Position numbers and translations under genes: made by a program
Shown here: positions 11,840 to 41,216 of the stretch, piece by piece
Layout: every line of letters starts with the position of its first letter
Numbering within the stretch: the first letter of the stretch is position 1
The notes under the pieces: generated by a model
Database searches by the model: none
What the model was told of the DNA's origin: nothing
The model's input: the letters and a program-made list of their open reading frames with translations, nothing else
Origin: Lumbricus terrestris
Lineage: Eukaryota; Annelida; Clitellata; Crassiclitellata; Lumbricidae
Length of the DNA: 64,000 bases
NCBI GenBank assembly: GCA_949752735.1
Contig: OX457038.1
Span: 24,116,655-24,180,654 of the forward strand
Direction of reading: 5' to 3'

Positions 11840-12890
11840 AAGAAGATTAGAATAATATTATTTATTATTTTTTTAAATGACACAATCATAATTATTATAA
11901 TGAATATGATTTAAAATTATTAGGCCTACTTTTAAAAATACTATTATTGTACAACTAAATGCTTCTCTCCAGTGTTATATAGCAAATTTCAGACTCAAAT
12001 TTCAAAATGTCGTGTTCCTTGAACACTTAGTAAAACAACATCATTATTACGAAGGTCTATATTGTATTTTCGTTCTATTGCATTGTACTATATCCATAAA
12101 TTTATGTAACGACTCGCAGTGCACACTGATCAGAGTCGCTAAGCACAATGCATGGCTATCCAATTTGGCAGTTTGGTACTTCCTGCCTGGTTTGTGTACC
12201 ATTTGTAACAAATTCTGCTAATAATTTGTATCTTGGTCAGCAAATCAGGACCGTCTTGCCATGGGCAATAGAGATAGGGCCATAAGCTGATTGAATTGCA
12301 ACAAAAGGCTACTTTTTATGGGCCAAAGTTTACTCTCATCAGCAATTATTCATTATCGTATACTCCATCACCAGCAGAACTGAGTTGCTGAACTTGATAA
12401 ATAAAGAAATTATTGTAATTGAAAGTATATTTATTGAAATCTCAAACTACTCTTTTATCAGCACTGAAGTGTTAGAGTATATATTGGTTCGGATGACATC
12501 GTAAATAGCTAGTGCCATTAGGTCTAGGCCTACAATGTGGAAACTCCAAAAATATTATTAAGTATGGGCCTATTTAATCAGTCTTAGACCACTCTTTTCA
12601 GCAATCCCTCCACTGAAATATAGTAGTTGTAAAAATGGCAGCTTAAAATACTGAAATTACAATGTGGAAATTGAAAAAATTCTTACGGGGAGGAGAGCAT
12701 CCTTCCCCCAAACCCTCCCCATCTCAGGAACCTTCATTCACCAGAGGAATGGACTAGACAACATATTGCTGAGAGCGAAGGCCGACCCAGGAAGAGAGGG
12801 GGAAGAAGATGGATTGAGCCCGGCTGCTTAGGAGGGATAGAAGCCCCTGGGCGTTGCACTCGTCGTTGGTTTGAACCCCGAGGTCTTCAC
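11840..12890. other. 3' flank of the SUEL-CUB-Sushi receptor gene
   Basis: This lies downstream of the receptor stop codon on the minus strand. A minus-strand AATAAA is present at about 12430, some 460 bases after the stop, and could serve for polyadenylation. Around 12760-12850 there is a short 'GRPRKRGGRRW'-coding stretch like the LINE tail at 11654. Nothing else is recognisable. Confidence 0.4.
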
Positions 12891-12893
12891 TTC

Positions 12894-29915
<17,022 letters not shown>

Positions 29916-30722
29916 CTACGTCATCATTTCCACAAAAATAGTTTCATCAAAATTACTCGCAAATATGCCTACATCACATCTGCCAAGCACTTCATTTGCA
30001 GATCTTTACACTAAACACTAAATTAGTGTATGGCTGAAGACAATATGGGCTTCATTTATTCCTAATTTTAGCATTTAGTAGACATTCAGTTGTAGCCTAC
30101 ATATGTACGTAGCCTACATGCATAAGTTACACCTGCAATCAAGAGGAACCGCAGCGACTGATGAGTTCCTCTTTCGACATCATTAAGCAGAATATATAGG
30201 CTGTGGAAAAGGACAAACTTAATGACGACAATAGCATTGAAACTGAGCTGTTTAAGGAAGATAAACTCTGAAAATAAGAATACAACGAATAATGCAGAAA
30301 CATTGAAATACGAGGCAGAAAAAACCTTATTGAATAATTGCCATATTAATTTTGACTGTGACCAGTCGCATAAGACCTGTTGTCACATTTTTTTAAAGCT
30401 TAAGTCAACTGCTTAAGTTAATTGCAATTAATAGAATTCTAGATATTTCAATAGAATTTATTGCATCAAATGATACGAACAGCATGATGCAAGCAGCATT
30501 TGAAGTATTTCGCTCACTCCTGCATGAAAAGCAATTTGGTGACCAATTTGGTTTCTATGCAGTATTAACTTTCCCTGATGACACAACGGTAGGGTTTTAA
30601 CCCCCGAAAACCCCTTGTCTACGCCACTGACACAACCGTGCATATGATGTTCATGCGTCAGCTTATCAACGTAGGTCGTTCTAAAATAAAGTGAGTATGA
30701 TAACAGGCTATATATATAAATA
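29916..30722. other. Region upstream of the first recognised receptor exon
   Basis: The missing signal-peptide exon of the receptor should lie here or farther up, but no convincing minus-strand Met-hydrophobic frame ending in a phase-1 donor is visible. Near 30590-30630 a 40-bp scrap ends 'GTCTACGCCACTG', like the right end of the 49458 element. Confidence 0.4.
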
Positions 30723-31913
30723 TACAGGGTGCGGCCGAAAAAATACCCCATTACGAAAATCGCTATTTCTCAAAAACCGCCGAATATTTTTTTTAAAAAC
30801 TTCGCCAGTCTATTTGACACATATCTATCTACAACATGGCTAAATCTAATGAAATTCGGTTCATGAACACCAAAATGGTGCAACCCTGAAGTGAAACAAT
30901 GTTGTTTTCGTTTCAACAGACATTTAGTGGCAGCAATAACAGCAATAAGTAACAAAGTAACGACGCAAACAGAAATGTAACAAAGTTCAAGGTTACTTAT
31001 TGTTATTGACAAGATTAGGCCAAACTGTTAAGTTTTGTGCAATGAATGTTCGAAGTGACCACCGTTTGCTTTTACGCAAGCTTGCAGACGTTTTCGAAAG
31101 CCCAGAACAGACTTCTGAATGGTCTCAAGTGGCAAGTCATTCCAGATGAATTGCAGCATAGTTTTCAGTTCAGAAATGTTCTTTGGCTTTGTGGGAAGTT
31201 TGTTGTAAGTCTCAAGCATTGCACCCCAGACAGCATAGTCGAGTGGGTTCATATCTGGAGAATTTGGCGGCCATGAAACCTTGTCGATGAAGTCCGGACA
31301 GTGACTTGTTAACCAATCTTGGGCCAGCTTGGCGCCGTGAGCGGGCTGAAAAGTGAACTGATTTTTGCTGAAAAGTAAACTGATTTCCCAAGACAGTCAT
31401 CGACAAGCTTAGGAAAAAGATTCTTCACGTAGTACTTAGCATTGACTTTGGCCTTTTCGTCAATGAAATGCAAGCGTCCTTTGCGCTCATAGCTGACACC
31501 TGCAGAAACCATGATATTGAGAGATAACTTGGCTCTCTCGACCAAACGGGAGGTTTGGATGGATATCGGCCTTTTTCTTCTTCGCCCAGATGCGGTTGTT
31601 TTGATTATTAATGGGTGGATTGGTGTAAGAGATCTTTTAATCGGTGAAGAAAACCTTATTATAGCACACTGCAGGCCACTTTTTGTAAAATTATGATTTC
31701 CTATTTCGTGAATGCCGTGTTAAATTGAAAAAATGCAGTTCTTTTTTCTGCCTGATGTCATGATCACAAATATAAAGATACTGAGATGAAATTTTCAAAT
31801 GATATGCAGAAACATGTTACGAATAAGAATAAAAATATTTGAAAGAAAATATTCATCGGTTTTCGAGAAATCGCAATTTTCGTAATGGGTTATTTTTTTG
31901 GCCGCACCCTGTA
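30723..31913. mobile_element. Tc1/mariner element with decayed transposase (1191 bp)
   Basis: TACAGGGTGCGGCCGAAAAA and its complement form the ends, with TA duplications outside (30721-30722, 31914-31915). It carries a minus-strand transposase relic covering the C-terminal half. Confidence 0.88.
31028..31545 (-). pseudogene. Mariner-type transposase, broken
   Basis: Conserved blocks in order are 'LHFIDEKAKVNAKYYV' with the aspartate of the middle catalytic block, 'AHGAKLAQDWL', 'WPPNSPDMNPLDYAVWG' with the last catalytic Asp, and the C-terminal 'CVKANGGHFEHSL'. The SPDMNPLDYAVWG form is typical of maT/DD37D-like mariners. A short duplication disrupts the FQQDGAPAH-type block near 31345, and the N-terminal DNA-binding part is absent. 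It is not functional. Confidence 0.78.
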
Positions 31914-33176
31914 TAAATAGGCGTTGATGGTCTGTAGCTATTAATAATTTCTTTACTTTCTGACTCGCAATCGCGGTTGACTCTTCTATTCCACAAAATG
32001 TCTGTTACGAAAGACCTAATGGTAAAGTGCAAAGAAAGTCCAGTTAAAATATGGCTCTCATCCATCTGCAGCAAATACTCTGCGTGACCTTCAGCGCATG
32101 TGACCCATTACAAGTGCCTCCAATTAACGATTGCCGATTCAAAGCAAACGATTGCATTGCTGGATTTTTACGGAATTTTCAAATGAGACTTTTGGAAATC
32201 GGAATATAAAGTTAGAAAAAACGGCCAATAGGCCCCTATGTAGTTATAGCCTATAGACGTTATTGAGAAATAGTCGTTGCACTTGTTCGTAATGACATTA
32301 ACATCATTAACTATAGGCCTAATACCGAGAGGCGCAAACAATCACACAATTTTCTTGCATCGCCTATAATTTTAACCACAGTCAAGTTCATTCAAACAGT
32401 ATAATACGCTCACATTATGTCTTTTTATTGTTTATGCTTCATTATAACTGACACCTATAACGTAGGCTCTTCTTCCACTCCTCGTGTTCCGGACAGCAAC
32501 CCCTTTATTAATATATTTATTATATAATTAATAATTATATTGGTAAATTATCCAAATACAAGAATTGAATGTTTGCTAATCATAAAGTTTATATATGAAT
32601 TTGTTAGACATTGCATATTTTGCATTAGAGAACTATGCAAAGTCGCAGTATGAAATCAAATGTGCAACAGAAGATGTTGCTTATATGTCAATTGTTTTAT
32701 TGAACTATTATAGACAAAAGATTATGAGCAGTTCACGTAGATAGGCCTATACAGTATACAGTCAAGAACATTGCGCCCGTTGTAGTTGCATATGACGACC
32801 AGAATCGGTGCATTAGAACGAACACACTTCCTCCTTACAGGGTGTGATGCATGTTGACCAGCCAGAAATTGGATGCAGTGAACTCAATTGGTGTTGCCCA
32901 TGCAATGTTTGTTCTCTTTGAATAAATCCAATGAATTTCCAAATCGTTGGATGAAACCGTGCTATATACTTTTGGATGAACTTCGCATCGTTATCGTATT
33001 TAATGTCTGAGTTGTTTTTCACCTAACGTTTGATGACTGGTTGGTTGGTTGGTTGGTTGGTTGGACGGATGGCGGAGGCATGGCCGCACCTAGGGTGTTT
33101 CAATACCCAGAAATAAAATAATGTAAAAATAAAGTAATGCATTTACTAGCACATGGTGTAAGAGAATGATTATAGT
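31914..33176. other. Intergenic DNA, no supported gene
   Basis: A+T-rich unique sequence. A minus-strand stretch at 32813-32965 resembles a piece of a MULE-type transposase ('HPTIWKFIGFIQREQ') but is too short to call. A (GTTG)n tract is at 33039-33064. Confidence 0.4.
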
Positions 33177-33464
33177 CAGTGGCGGCGCCATGATTTCAGT
33201 TTCGGGGGGGGGGATCTGAAGCCTCGCGACGAAAATTTCACATTTTCATCCGTCAAAATAATTTCTGACTTTTTTTTAGTCATTGACCGAAATCTCGTGA
33301 AAATTTTCCATTTTCGCCGCCAAAATTTCTGACGACCTTTTTTTTAAGTCGTCAGCCGAAAATCGTGGATATTTCAATGTAAAAAATTCGGATGGCCTTT
33401 TTTTAGGGAGGGCTGAGCCTCTTGTAGGGGGGCTTAGCCCCCAGCCCCCTTAGCGCCGCCACTG
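33177..33464. mobile_element. 288-bp hAT-type MITE, CAGTGGCG family
   Basis: CAGTGGCGGCGCCATGATTT at the left and CCTTAGCGCCGCCACTG at the right. A perfect 8-bp TSD ATTATAGT lies at 33169-33176 and 33465-33472. It has the same orientation as the 1240 copy. The interior carries two tandem 'TTTCTGACGACC'-like blocks. Confidence 0.9.
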
Positions 33465-33499
33465 ATTATAGTGTGTGTAATGTTAGTGTGTAGGCCTAT

Positions 33500-33780
33500 G
33501 CTGTCACCTTGTCACTTTGTGCTGTCGGTTCGTGGAACCCTAGCGACATCCATGACCAGTCTTCGCCATTGTGGCGTGTGCTTGTCATGACAGTTTTCTT
33601 GGCAAAATACAGAGGTGGTTTGCCGTTGCCTTCCTCTCGTTTGCCTGCCGTCCCCGTTCGTACCTCTCTGTTAACAGAGAGTATAGGCCTACTAACAGTT
33701 CGTCCCACGAGAAGGTGGTCACGGGGGACTTTGGTCCGCTCGCCCAAGTCGGGTTCGAGTGTATACGCTGATAGAGTCGT
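33500..33780 (+). mobile_element. Probable SINE fragment
   Basis: A block with 'GTTTTCTTGGCAAAATACAG' and 'GGTGGTTTGCCGTTGCCTTC' resembles a central SINE segment found in many animals. It is followed by a B-box-like GGGTTCGAGTGT. Boundaries and TSD are not resolved. Confidence 0.4.
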
Positions 33781-34009
33781 CGGTCAAATCACATCCTGCT
33801 TTACTCTACATGAAGAGTGGCAGAGACGGGTCTTCCCGAACCAGTGTGTAATGTACTGGCCGCCAACAATAACCCACGCGGCTATGAGAGAACACGACAC
33901 ATCTACAAAGCCATTAGTCAGTTGATTCGGCTGCTTGTGGGTTTGCTCAAGGTCGAGCAAACACCTCGAAATAAATCCTGGCTACGGATTTGGGCGGAGG
34001 GGTGGTTGC

Positions 34010-34566
34010 GGCGGGGCTGCGTAGGGGTGGTTGCGGCGGAGGGGCGGTTGCGGTGGTGGTGGTGCTGCTGGTGGTGGTGGTGGTGGCGGTGGTGGTGCTG
34101 CTGGTGGTGGTGGTGGTGGTGGTGCTGCTGGTGGTGGTGGTGGTGGTGGCGGTGGTGGTGGCGGTGGTGGTGGTGGAGACAGACAGACAGAGACAGACAG
34201 ACAAAGACAGACAGAGGGAGAGAGAGATAGAGTGAGGAGGGACTCCAACTGAGAGAGCAGAGATGTTACAGGAGCATGCGAAGGCGGTAGTAGTTTTTGT
34301 GGGGCGATGGTGGTGGTAGTAAGGGTGGTGGTATATTGTTGTTATTGGTGTTGGTGATGTTGGTGGTGGCAATGGTGGTGGCAATGGTGGTGGCGGTGTT
34401 TGTGATTGTGATGGTGGTGGTGGTGATTGTGATGGTGGTGGCGGTAATGGTATAGTGGTTATGGTGGTGATATTGTTGTTGGTGGTGGTGGTTGTGGTGG
34501 TTGTAGTAGTGGTGGTTGTGGTGGTGGTGGTGGTGGAGGTAATGGTGCTGGTGGTGATTGTGATGG

Positions 34567-34612
<46 letters not shown>

Positions 34613-34680
34613 GGTGGTGGTGGTGGTGGTGGTGGTGGTGGTGGTGGTGGTGGTGGTGGTGGTAGCGGTATGTGAGCTGC
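34010..34680. repeat. G+T-rich simple repeat domain, mainly (GGT)n
   Basis: Imperfect GGT/GTT/GCT trinucleotides extend for 670 bases, with an (ACAG)n patch at 34180-34215 and a pure (GTT)(GGT) section at 34565-34665. Long frames on both strands are repeat artefacts. Confidence 0.9.
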
Positions 34681-34871
34681 TTCTGGCGATGCAGTTGCGG
34701 CCGGCGACGGTCTCGAGTAGATGTGATCGATGCCATGTTCTGTCATAACTATATAGTATATATACTCGATATTGGATTCTGTAATCCATCAAAGCCACTC
34801 GCTGGATGAGAAAGGCAACGACTGCGTCTCTAGAGCAACACAGAAACAACGAAGAAAGCAGGTCGCCCACG

Positions 34872-34950
34872 ACCGACCGACCGACCGACCGACCCACCGA
34901 CCGACCGACCGACCCACCGACCGACCGACCGACCGACCGACCGACCGATC
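34872..34950. repeat. (GACC)n tetranucleotide repeat
   Basis: About 19 units of GACC with two CCCA interruptions. Confidence 0.93.
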
Positions 34951-35165
34951 GTCCTCGCCTTTCTCTTGCGAATAAAGAGATTGCGAGGAGTGGGGGGGGG
35001 CGGGGGAGAAGAAAGGGATGGATGGATGGAAGAGCAGAAAGGGATGAGATGGAGGGAGGAGAAAGCAGAAGAAGTCGTCGTGCTGGGAAATCAATGGAAG
35101 GCAAAGGATTCTATCCGGCTGCATTAGAAGACATTTGATTTATTCGATTACTACGATGACTCCCT

Positions 35166-35265
35166 CATATAATAGCTCTCATTGCATCGCTCTCATTGCA
35201 TCGCTCTCATTGCATCGCTCTCATTGCATCGCTCTCATTGCATCGCTCTCATTGCATCGCTCTCC
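35166..35265. repeat. 14-bp tandem repeat TCTCATTGCATCGC
   Basis: Six to seven nearly perfect copies, followed by CTCTCCTTTCCCTTCG duplicates. Confidence 0.9.
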
Positions 35266-36097
35266 TTTCCCTTCGCTCTCCTTTCCCTTCGCTGCGCTCT
35301 CCTTCCGTCTCTTTCCGCTCCACTTCCACCTCAACTGCTCCACTTCCATCTTCATCCGCCGTCGGATGAAGAGAGGTTTCGTCGCATTTAGACAGCGTTT
35401 CAATTTTCACTCTCAGATGTCTTTCTCTCTTTTCATTCGCTTACGATCAATAAATTGAAGAGAAATAATTTATTTTTTCACTTTGTTCAATATCGTTCCA
35501 AACAAACTCAGTCTGATGGCGTTGGAGGGAGGGCGCAGACTAGGCGCTTTGACGAGTCAAGGGCTGGCGTCAGAACATCTATTGCTCGACATCCAAACCC
35601 CCACTCCACACCCCCACCCCACCACCCCGTCTCCTTTCCCTCTGCTCCTCTCGTCGTCGTCATCTCATCTCATCATCGCTGTCGTCATCGTTTCAGTAAT
35701 GGCGGCTGCAGCGAGGATGAAACGAAGCGCAAATAAATCGATCGTCGTCGTTCGAATTATGATGATTTGTTGTCGTCAGCTATTTATTACCATCTTGACT
35801 AAAAGTTCTAAGCAGCCATACATGCTGTCAATTGCGCTAATGTAAACGTATACAGCGTTCTGTCTGTCGTTTATTGAATTAAACGAATATAGCGTATACA
35901 ATACCGAAATGCTGAACAGTTTTCATGCATGACATTCAGTTCTAACAGTTTCATTCGTCTGCTTCACATTTTGCGAATTAAAACTAAGATCCATCGCTTC
36001 ACAAACCATAATAATATAGGATTCATCCAATCAAAAGAAATGCCCCATTTGCTGCGGTTTCGACCGATTACTACTGTGCACATTACGATCGTCATAG

Positions 36098-36285
36098 CAG
36101 TGGCTAAAGTGGTTTGGATGAGCAGTGGGAACGCTGAATGTGAGCAGTGGGAACGCTGATGAAGAATTGTATTGAAATGCATATGTTTTGGAGTTCCATC
36201 ATGATGAGCAGTGGGAACGCAAGCCCAGAGTTTCGAGAGCAGTGGGAACGCCGTTCCAACGCGTTCCCACCCACTTTAAATCCAG
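36098..36285. mobile_element. MITE with repeated GAGCAGTGGGAACGC
   Basis: Same family and length as 60189-60377 and the reverse of 25020-25208. It starts CAGTGGCTAAAGTGGTTTGG and has four GAGCAGTGGGAACGC-like motifs and an end near 'CCCACTTTAAATCCAG'. The TSD is not clear. Confidence 0.75.
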
Positions 36286-36598
36286 CGATCATGGCGCTAT
36301 AGAAGTCACGCGGGTTTCATACTTGACAATCTATAGTTCTTGTCTCTCGTTCGTCAGTTCGGCAAAAGATGCAAATCAGAAAGAAATGAGAAGTTGAATC
36401 TGGGATTCATCCATCGACCAACGAATCAGACAAAAGCCGACACTTGACAAAAGCCGACACGTGACAATTATGCTGTTGCTGCTGTTGCTGCTGCTGTTGC
36501 TGTTGCTGCTGCTGCTGCCCTTGCTGATGTGCATCTTCCGGGTTTAGATCGGCGATCGGACGATGGATTTGGACGACGCGCCAACCACACGTTATTCA

Positions 36599-37530
36599 TT
36601 GGTTAGCCATCATGCATTTGATGGCTATTATGCATTTGATGGCTATTATGCATTTGATGGCTATTATGCATTTGATGGCTATTATGCATTTGATGGCCAT
36701 CATGCATTTGATGGCTATTATGCATTTGATGGCTATTATGCATTTGATGGCTATTATGCATTTAATGGCTATTATGCACTTGATGGCTATTATGCATTGA
36801 TGGCTACTATGCAATGCATTGATGGCTATTATGCATTTGATGGCTATTATGCATTTGATGGCTATTATGCATTTGATGGCTATTATGCATTTAATGGCTA
36901 TCATGCATTTGATGGCTATTATTCATTGGTGGCTATCATGCATATGATGGCTATTATGCATTTGATGGCTATTGTGCATTTAATGGCTATCATGCATTTG
37001 ATGGCTATTATGCACTTGATGGTTATTATGCATTGATGGCTACTATGTATTGATGGCTATTATGCATTTGATGGCTATTATGCATTTGATGGCTATTATG
37101 CATTTGATGGCTATTATGCATTGATGGCTATTATGCACTTGATGGTTATTATGCATTGATGGCTACTATGCATTGATGGCTATTATGCATTTGATGGCTA
37201 TTATGCATTGGTGGCTATCATGCATTTGATGGTTATTATGCATTTGATGGCTATTATGCATTGATGGCTATTATGCACTTGATGGTCATTATGCATTGAT
37301 GGCTACTATGCATTGATGGCTATTATGCACTTGATGGTCATTATGCATTGATGGCTACTATGCATTGATGGCTATTATGCATTTGATGGCTATTATGCAT
37401 TGGTGGCTATTATGCATTGGTGGCTATTATGCAGTGGTGGCTATTATGCATTGGTGGCTATTATGCAGTGGTGGCTATTATGCATTGGTGGCTATTATGC
37501 AGTGGTGGCTATTATGCATTTGATAGCTAT
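36599..37530. repeat. 18-bp satellite-like array (TTTGATGGCTATTATGCA)
   Basis: About 52 copies of an 18-bp unit, with 16-17 bp variants and a variant subset ('TTGGTGGCTATTATGCAG') at the right end. Every unit has an ATGCAT or TATGCA core. Open frames on both strands simply reflect an 18-bp period divisible by three. Confidence 0.95.
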
Positions 37531-37710
37531 TCCTCTCTACATGTATATACGAGATGAATTTATACGAAGAGACATCAGTGCGTATATAGAAATATAGTAT
37601 ATATCCTCATCATTATCCTTATAGTCGTCGTCGTCGTCGTCATCACCATCATTCGTGTGATGAACAGTATAATCATAAGTTCTGATGGCAGTAATTTAAT
37701 GAAGAGACAT

Positions 37711-37797
37711 CAGGAGTTGTCTGATTGACACTGATGAGACGATGACGTCATCTGTCATTTTGATGTCATCGTCTCATCAGTGCCAATCAGACTCCTG
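37711..37797. other. 87-nt near-perfect hairpin
   Basis: The left arm CAGGAGTTGTCTGATTGACA... pairs with the right arm ending ...GCCAATCAGACTCCTG over about 36 base pairs, with one 3-nt bulge. The loop is under 12 nt. The stem includes TGACGTCA, itself a palindrome. It could be a tiny foldback element or a hairpin-RNA precursor. Transcription is unknown. Confidence 0.6.
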
Positions 37798-37861
37798 TCG
37801 TTGTAGACCTATATCCGCAGTTTAGCGGTCTCAATGAGTTGATCAAATTGACCTACTCCCT

Positions 37862-38230
37862 CCTCCAACCAACCAATCAATCAATCATAATTTATATAGC
37901 GCCCCTTCAAGGCACCTACTCAGAGGCGCTCCCGACCGAGATCAAGCGAAAAAACAGTCTTTAACAGTTTGTGAAATTGAGAACAGCTTGGGTGGGAGGT
38001 GTCGCATAGTCAATGAAGGTCCATTCCAAATTATTGAACCAACCACAGAGAACGAACGCCTCTGCATTGTTGCAGAGTGAGCGAAAGGAACCATTAAGTC
38101 ACCATGGACATCAGAGCGCAGTGCGCGGAGGTCTATGCAAGTGGAAAGGGAGAGGCAAAGCTCACACAGATAAGAGGGTGCCCATCCTGATGAGCATCGC
38201 CACACCAAAGATGCAATCCTAAATGAGATG
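37862..38230 (-). pseudogene. LINE 3' end with GCGCCCCTTCAAGG tail
   Basis: The minus frame reads 'GWAPSYLCELC', 'DLRALRSDVHGDLMVPFA' and 'RRSFSVVGSIIWNGPSL', which is the post-RT region of a CR1/L2-like LINE. It is followed by a 3' UTR ending 'GGAGCGCCTCTGAGTAG', 'CTTGAAGGGGCGCTATATAA' and a (GATT)n tail. The upstream part (to about 38600) is related but frameshifted. Confidence 0.72.
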
Positions 38231-39125
38231 CTCTGCGGGAAAAGAAGTCAGTTCAAGACCTCACGCATATATTGAGATGCGCGGTCGTACTTGGTGAACC
38301 CCCCAATAAGTCACGCTGCAGCCCGGTGGACCCTCTACAACCTCTCAATCCGAACCCGCGGGAGACCAGCAAAGATAGAGGCACAACAGTCGAGGCGGCT
38401 CAGCTCAAATGCATGGACAAGAGGAGCTGCAGCTTTAGAAGTCAGAGAGCGAGCAAAGACCCTGAGCTGCCGCAGTTGGTAGTAGCTCCAGTGTCTGTTC
38501 GCTTTTTAAAAAGCTTTTTAAAAATGCCCCTCCAGTTTCGTCCAACTCCAGAGCGAAGGTCGATATCGTCAGCAAATCTGAGATTCTTCCCCTGCAGCTT
38601 ATCTCCATTTTATTTGATTCCTGCCTCGTCATTATTGCCTATAGTCTGTGTGTGCCTACACCTACAGCGAAAAGACGGAGATAAACAGCGCGAGTGACAG
38701 AGACATTGACAGAGACAGGAAGCCTGAGAGAGGATACTTGCAAGCAGCGGGCAGAGAAACAAAACCTACGACTTATAAGCATGTTTGATCATTAGATGCA
38801 TTCGTCTATAGTTCGTCCATTTTCGCCTGGAGGCCAGTGGATGTGTTCTGTGATCATTCATGCACGATTATCGCACTCCTCATATTTCAGACAATATAGG
38901 TCTACGTCTTGCAGAATAAATTACGATTAGCTTCCTGGTATTGCGGCATTTCGCATCGCTCTCCACATCCAGTCATGTCGTCATAATCTTATGATGATGC
39001 TATCGCAATGGTTGAAGTCCGTGAAGAGGATCACGATTGCATGTTGCGTTCGATGATTTTATCTGCAGTAGTCATTTCATTGTGAATTTAGTTGAGAAAT
39101 AATGTTTCTCTCGGTCTGTCCACCA

Positions 39126-39147
39126 CACTTCTTCTTCCTTTTCTTCT

Positions 39148-39218
<71 letters not shown>

Positions 39219-39219
39219 A

Positions 39220-39251
<32 letters not shown>

Positions 39252-39470
39252 TTGTTCCTCTTCCTCTTCTTCTTCTTCTTCTTCCTCTTCCTCTTCCTCT
39301 TCCTCTTCCTCTTCCTCTTCCTCTTCCTCTTCCTCTTCCTCTTCCTCTTCCTCTTCCTCTTCCTCTTCCTCTTCCTCTTCCTCTTCCTCTTCCTCTTCCT
39401 CTTCTTCTTCTTCTTCTTCTTCTTCTTCTTCTTCTTCTTCTTCTTCTTCTTCTTCTTCTTCTCTCTCTCT
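39126..39470. repeat. (TTC)n and (TTCCTC)n microsatellite
   Basis: TTC runs flank a central block of about 25 TTCCTC hexamers (39290-39405). Confidence 0.97.
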
Positions 39471-39673
39471 ATATATAAATGCCCCTTCAACGCATAATTA
39501 TGGTTTTACATTCCATTTTGTATAATTTTTATGAAAACGATGCCATAATGGCATGGGCAAATAATGCATCGGTAAATGTTATAGCTTAGAAAGCATAGGT
39601 TATTCTTTCTATGTTGTATTTGAGTTTGCCAGTTACTCTACGTCTTGCATGTGCATAATATATAACAACGGCC

Positions 39674-40080
39674 GAAAGGAAGGAAGGAAGGAAGGAACTT
39701 CAAGGAAGGAAGGAAGGAAGGAAGGAAGGAAGGAAGGAAGGAAGGAAGGAAGGAAGGAAGGAAGGAAGGAAGGAAGGAAGGAACTTCAAGGAAGGAAGGA
39801 AGGAAGGAAGGAAGGAACTTCAAGGAAGGAAGGAAGGAAGGAAGGAAGGAAGGAAGGAAGGAAGGAAGGAAGGAAGGAAGGAAGGAAGGAAGGAAGGAAG
39901 GAAGGAAGGAAGGAAGGAAGGAAGGAAGGAAGGAAGGAAGGAAGGAAGGAAGGAAGGAAGGAAGGAAGGAAGGAAGGAAGGAAGGAAGGAAGGAAGGAAG
40001 GAAGGAAGGAAGGAAGGAAGGAAGGAAGGAAGGAAGGAAGGAAGGAAGGAAGGAAGGAAGGAAGGAAGGAAGGAAGGACG
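39674..40080. repeat. (GAAG)n microsatellite with AACTTC interruptions
   Basis: About 100 units of AAGG. The same interruption 'GGAACTTCAAGG' occurs three times near the left end, showing that blocks were duplicated by slippage or unequal exchange. Confidence 0.97.
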
Positions 40081-40664
40081 GAATGGTGCATTATGGGCGA
40101 TGGACCAACAACGTCATTACATGTATCGTAATTTCTGGTGATTTCCAATCCATTAGGTTTCAGCGTATATAAGTTGACCAGCAGCGACAGAGGTTAATTC
40201 AAAGTTCCTACAAGCCATTCATCACCACCGGTCGGTCGGTCGGTCATTCGGTCGGTTCCGTCGACCACAGTGATGGGTAGAATGTCAACGGATTTAGAGT
40301 AAGAAGCGACTGACTGCCACCCCATCCTCCTCCTCCCCATCCTCCTCCTCCCCATCCTCCTCCCCATCCTCCTCCTCCCCCGTGCACCATCCACCATGCC
40401 AGTTATGGCTTCTGCTATATCCTCTGCTACAGACGTCTGCCGTCACGATAGCTGACCTAAAGTCATTCACATTCGATCCGCCACAAATAGGAAGCGCGTT
40501 CGCCGCCATCGTTCAGTCACATTCATCAGCGCTTCTTCTTCATTCGCAGCTAGACTACAACATCTGTCCAACACTTCATCCTCCTATACCTCCTCATCAT
40601 CATATACCTCTTCCACATCCTCTTCTTCTTCCTCCTCCTCCTCCTCCTTCTTCTCATAGGCGGA

Positions 40665-41055
40665 GACTCGGTCTAGAAGTTGGGTGGGACAAACGAGCGG
40701 CCAAAGGACAATCGCCGACATTTTGGGCGGACGGATGAGTCGCCGACCGACGACATTTTCCATTTTCATCGACCAAATTTTCTGACGACCTTTTTTGTTA
40801 TATGGTCGAAATTTCCTGAAAAAAATACCTTTTTTCCGTGCCAAAAATAGCTGATGACCTTTTTTAGTCATTTCGTCATTTGCCCGAAAATCTCTTCTTA
40901 TACCTGTAATGTTATAACGTCACCAGTACTATACTATATTCATCAAATGTGCATGTCCTAACACTTAAGGATTAAGGGGGAAACAAATGCATGGACGGTC
41001 CCTCCAACCACAAACATTGAGGAGGACCGTCCCCCTGTCCCCCCAAGTCTCCGCC
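40665..41055. mobile_element. CATGGGCGGAGAC-family element, about 390 bp
   Basis: The left end is CATAGGCGGAGACTCGG and the right end CCCAAGTCTCCGCCCATG. The body matches 56090-56482 ('CGAGCGGCC', 'GATGACCTTTTTTAGTCAT', 'ACAAATGCATGG'). Flanking 8-mers do not match well, since the left flank is CTT/CTC-rich. Confidence 0.75.
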
Positions 41056-41176
41056 CATGCTCCTCATCCTATTCCTTCTCGTCCTCCTCCTCAGCACATG
41101 CACTCGCAGCAACTCTTCGCAGCCACCACAATCCACGAAAGGTATTGCCAAATGTTACTCTAGGACACACACACAC

Positions 41177-41215
<39 letters not shown>

Positions 41216-41216
41216 A

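Noticed and set aside
32813..32965. Minus-strand 'HPTIWKFIGFIQREQ' similar to MULE transposase C-termini
   Set aside because: The match is too short and isolated to call an element without a search.
36599..37530. Direct-repeat array that could be mistaken for a CRISPR
   Set aside because: Units are contiguous without unique spacers and the context is eukaryotic.
41057..41145. Plus-strand frame starting MLLILFLLVLLL that looks like a signal peptide and ends at a phase-1 GT
   Set aside because: Its ATG comes from the end of a CATGGGCGGAG transposon and the leucines from a CTC/CTT repeat. No plus-strand exon follows that could use it.
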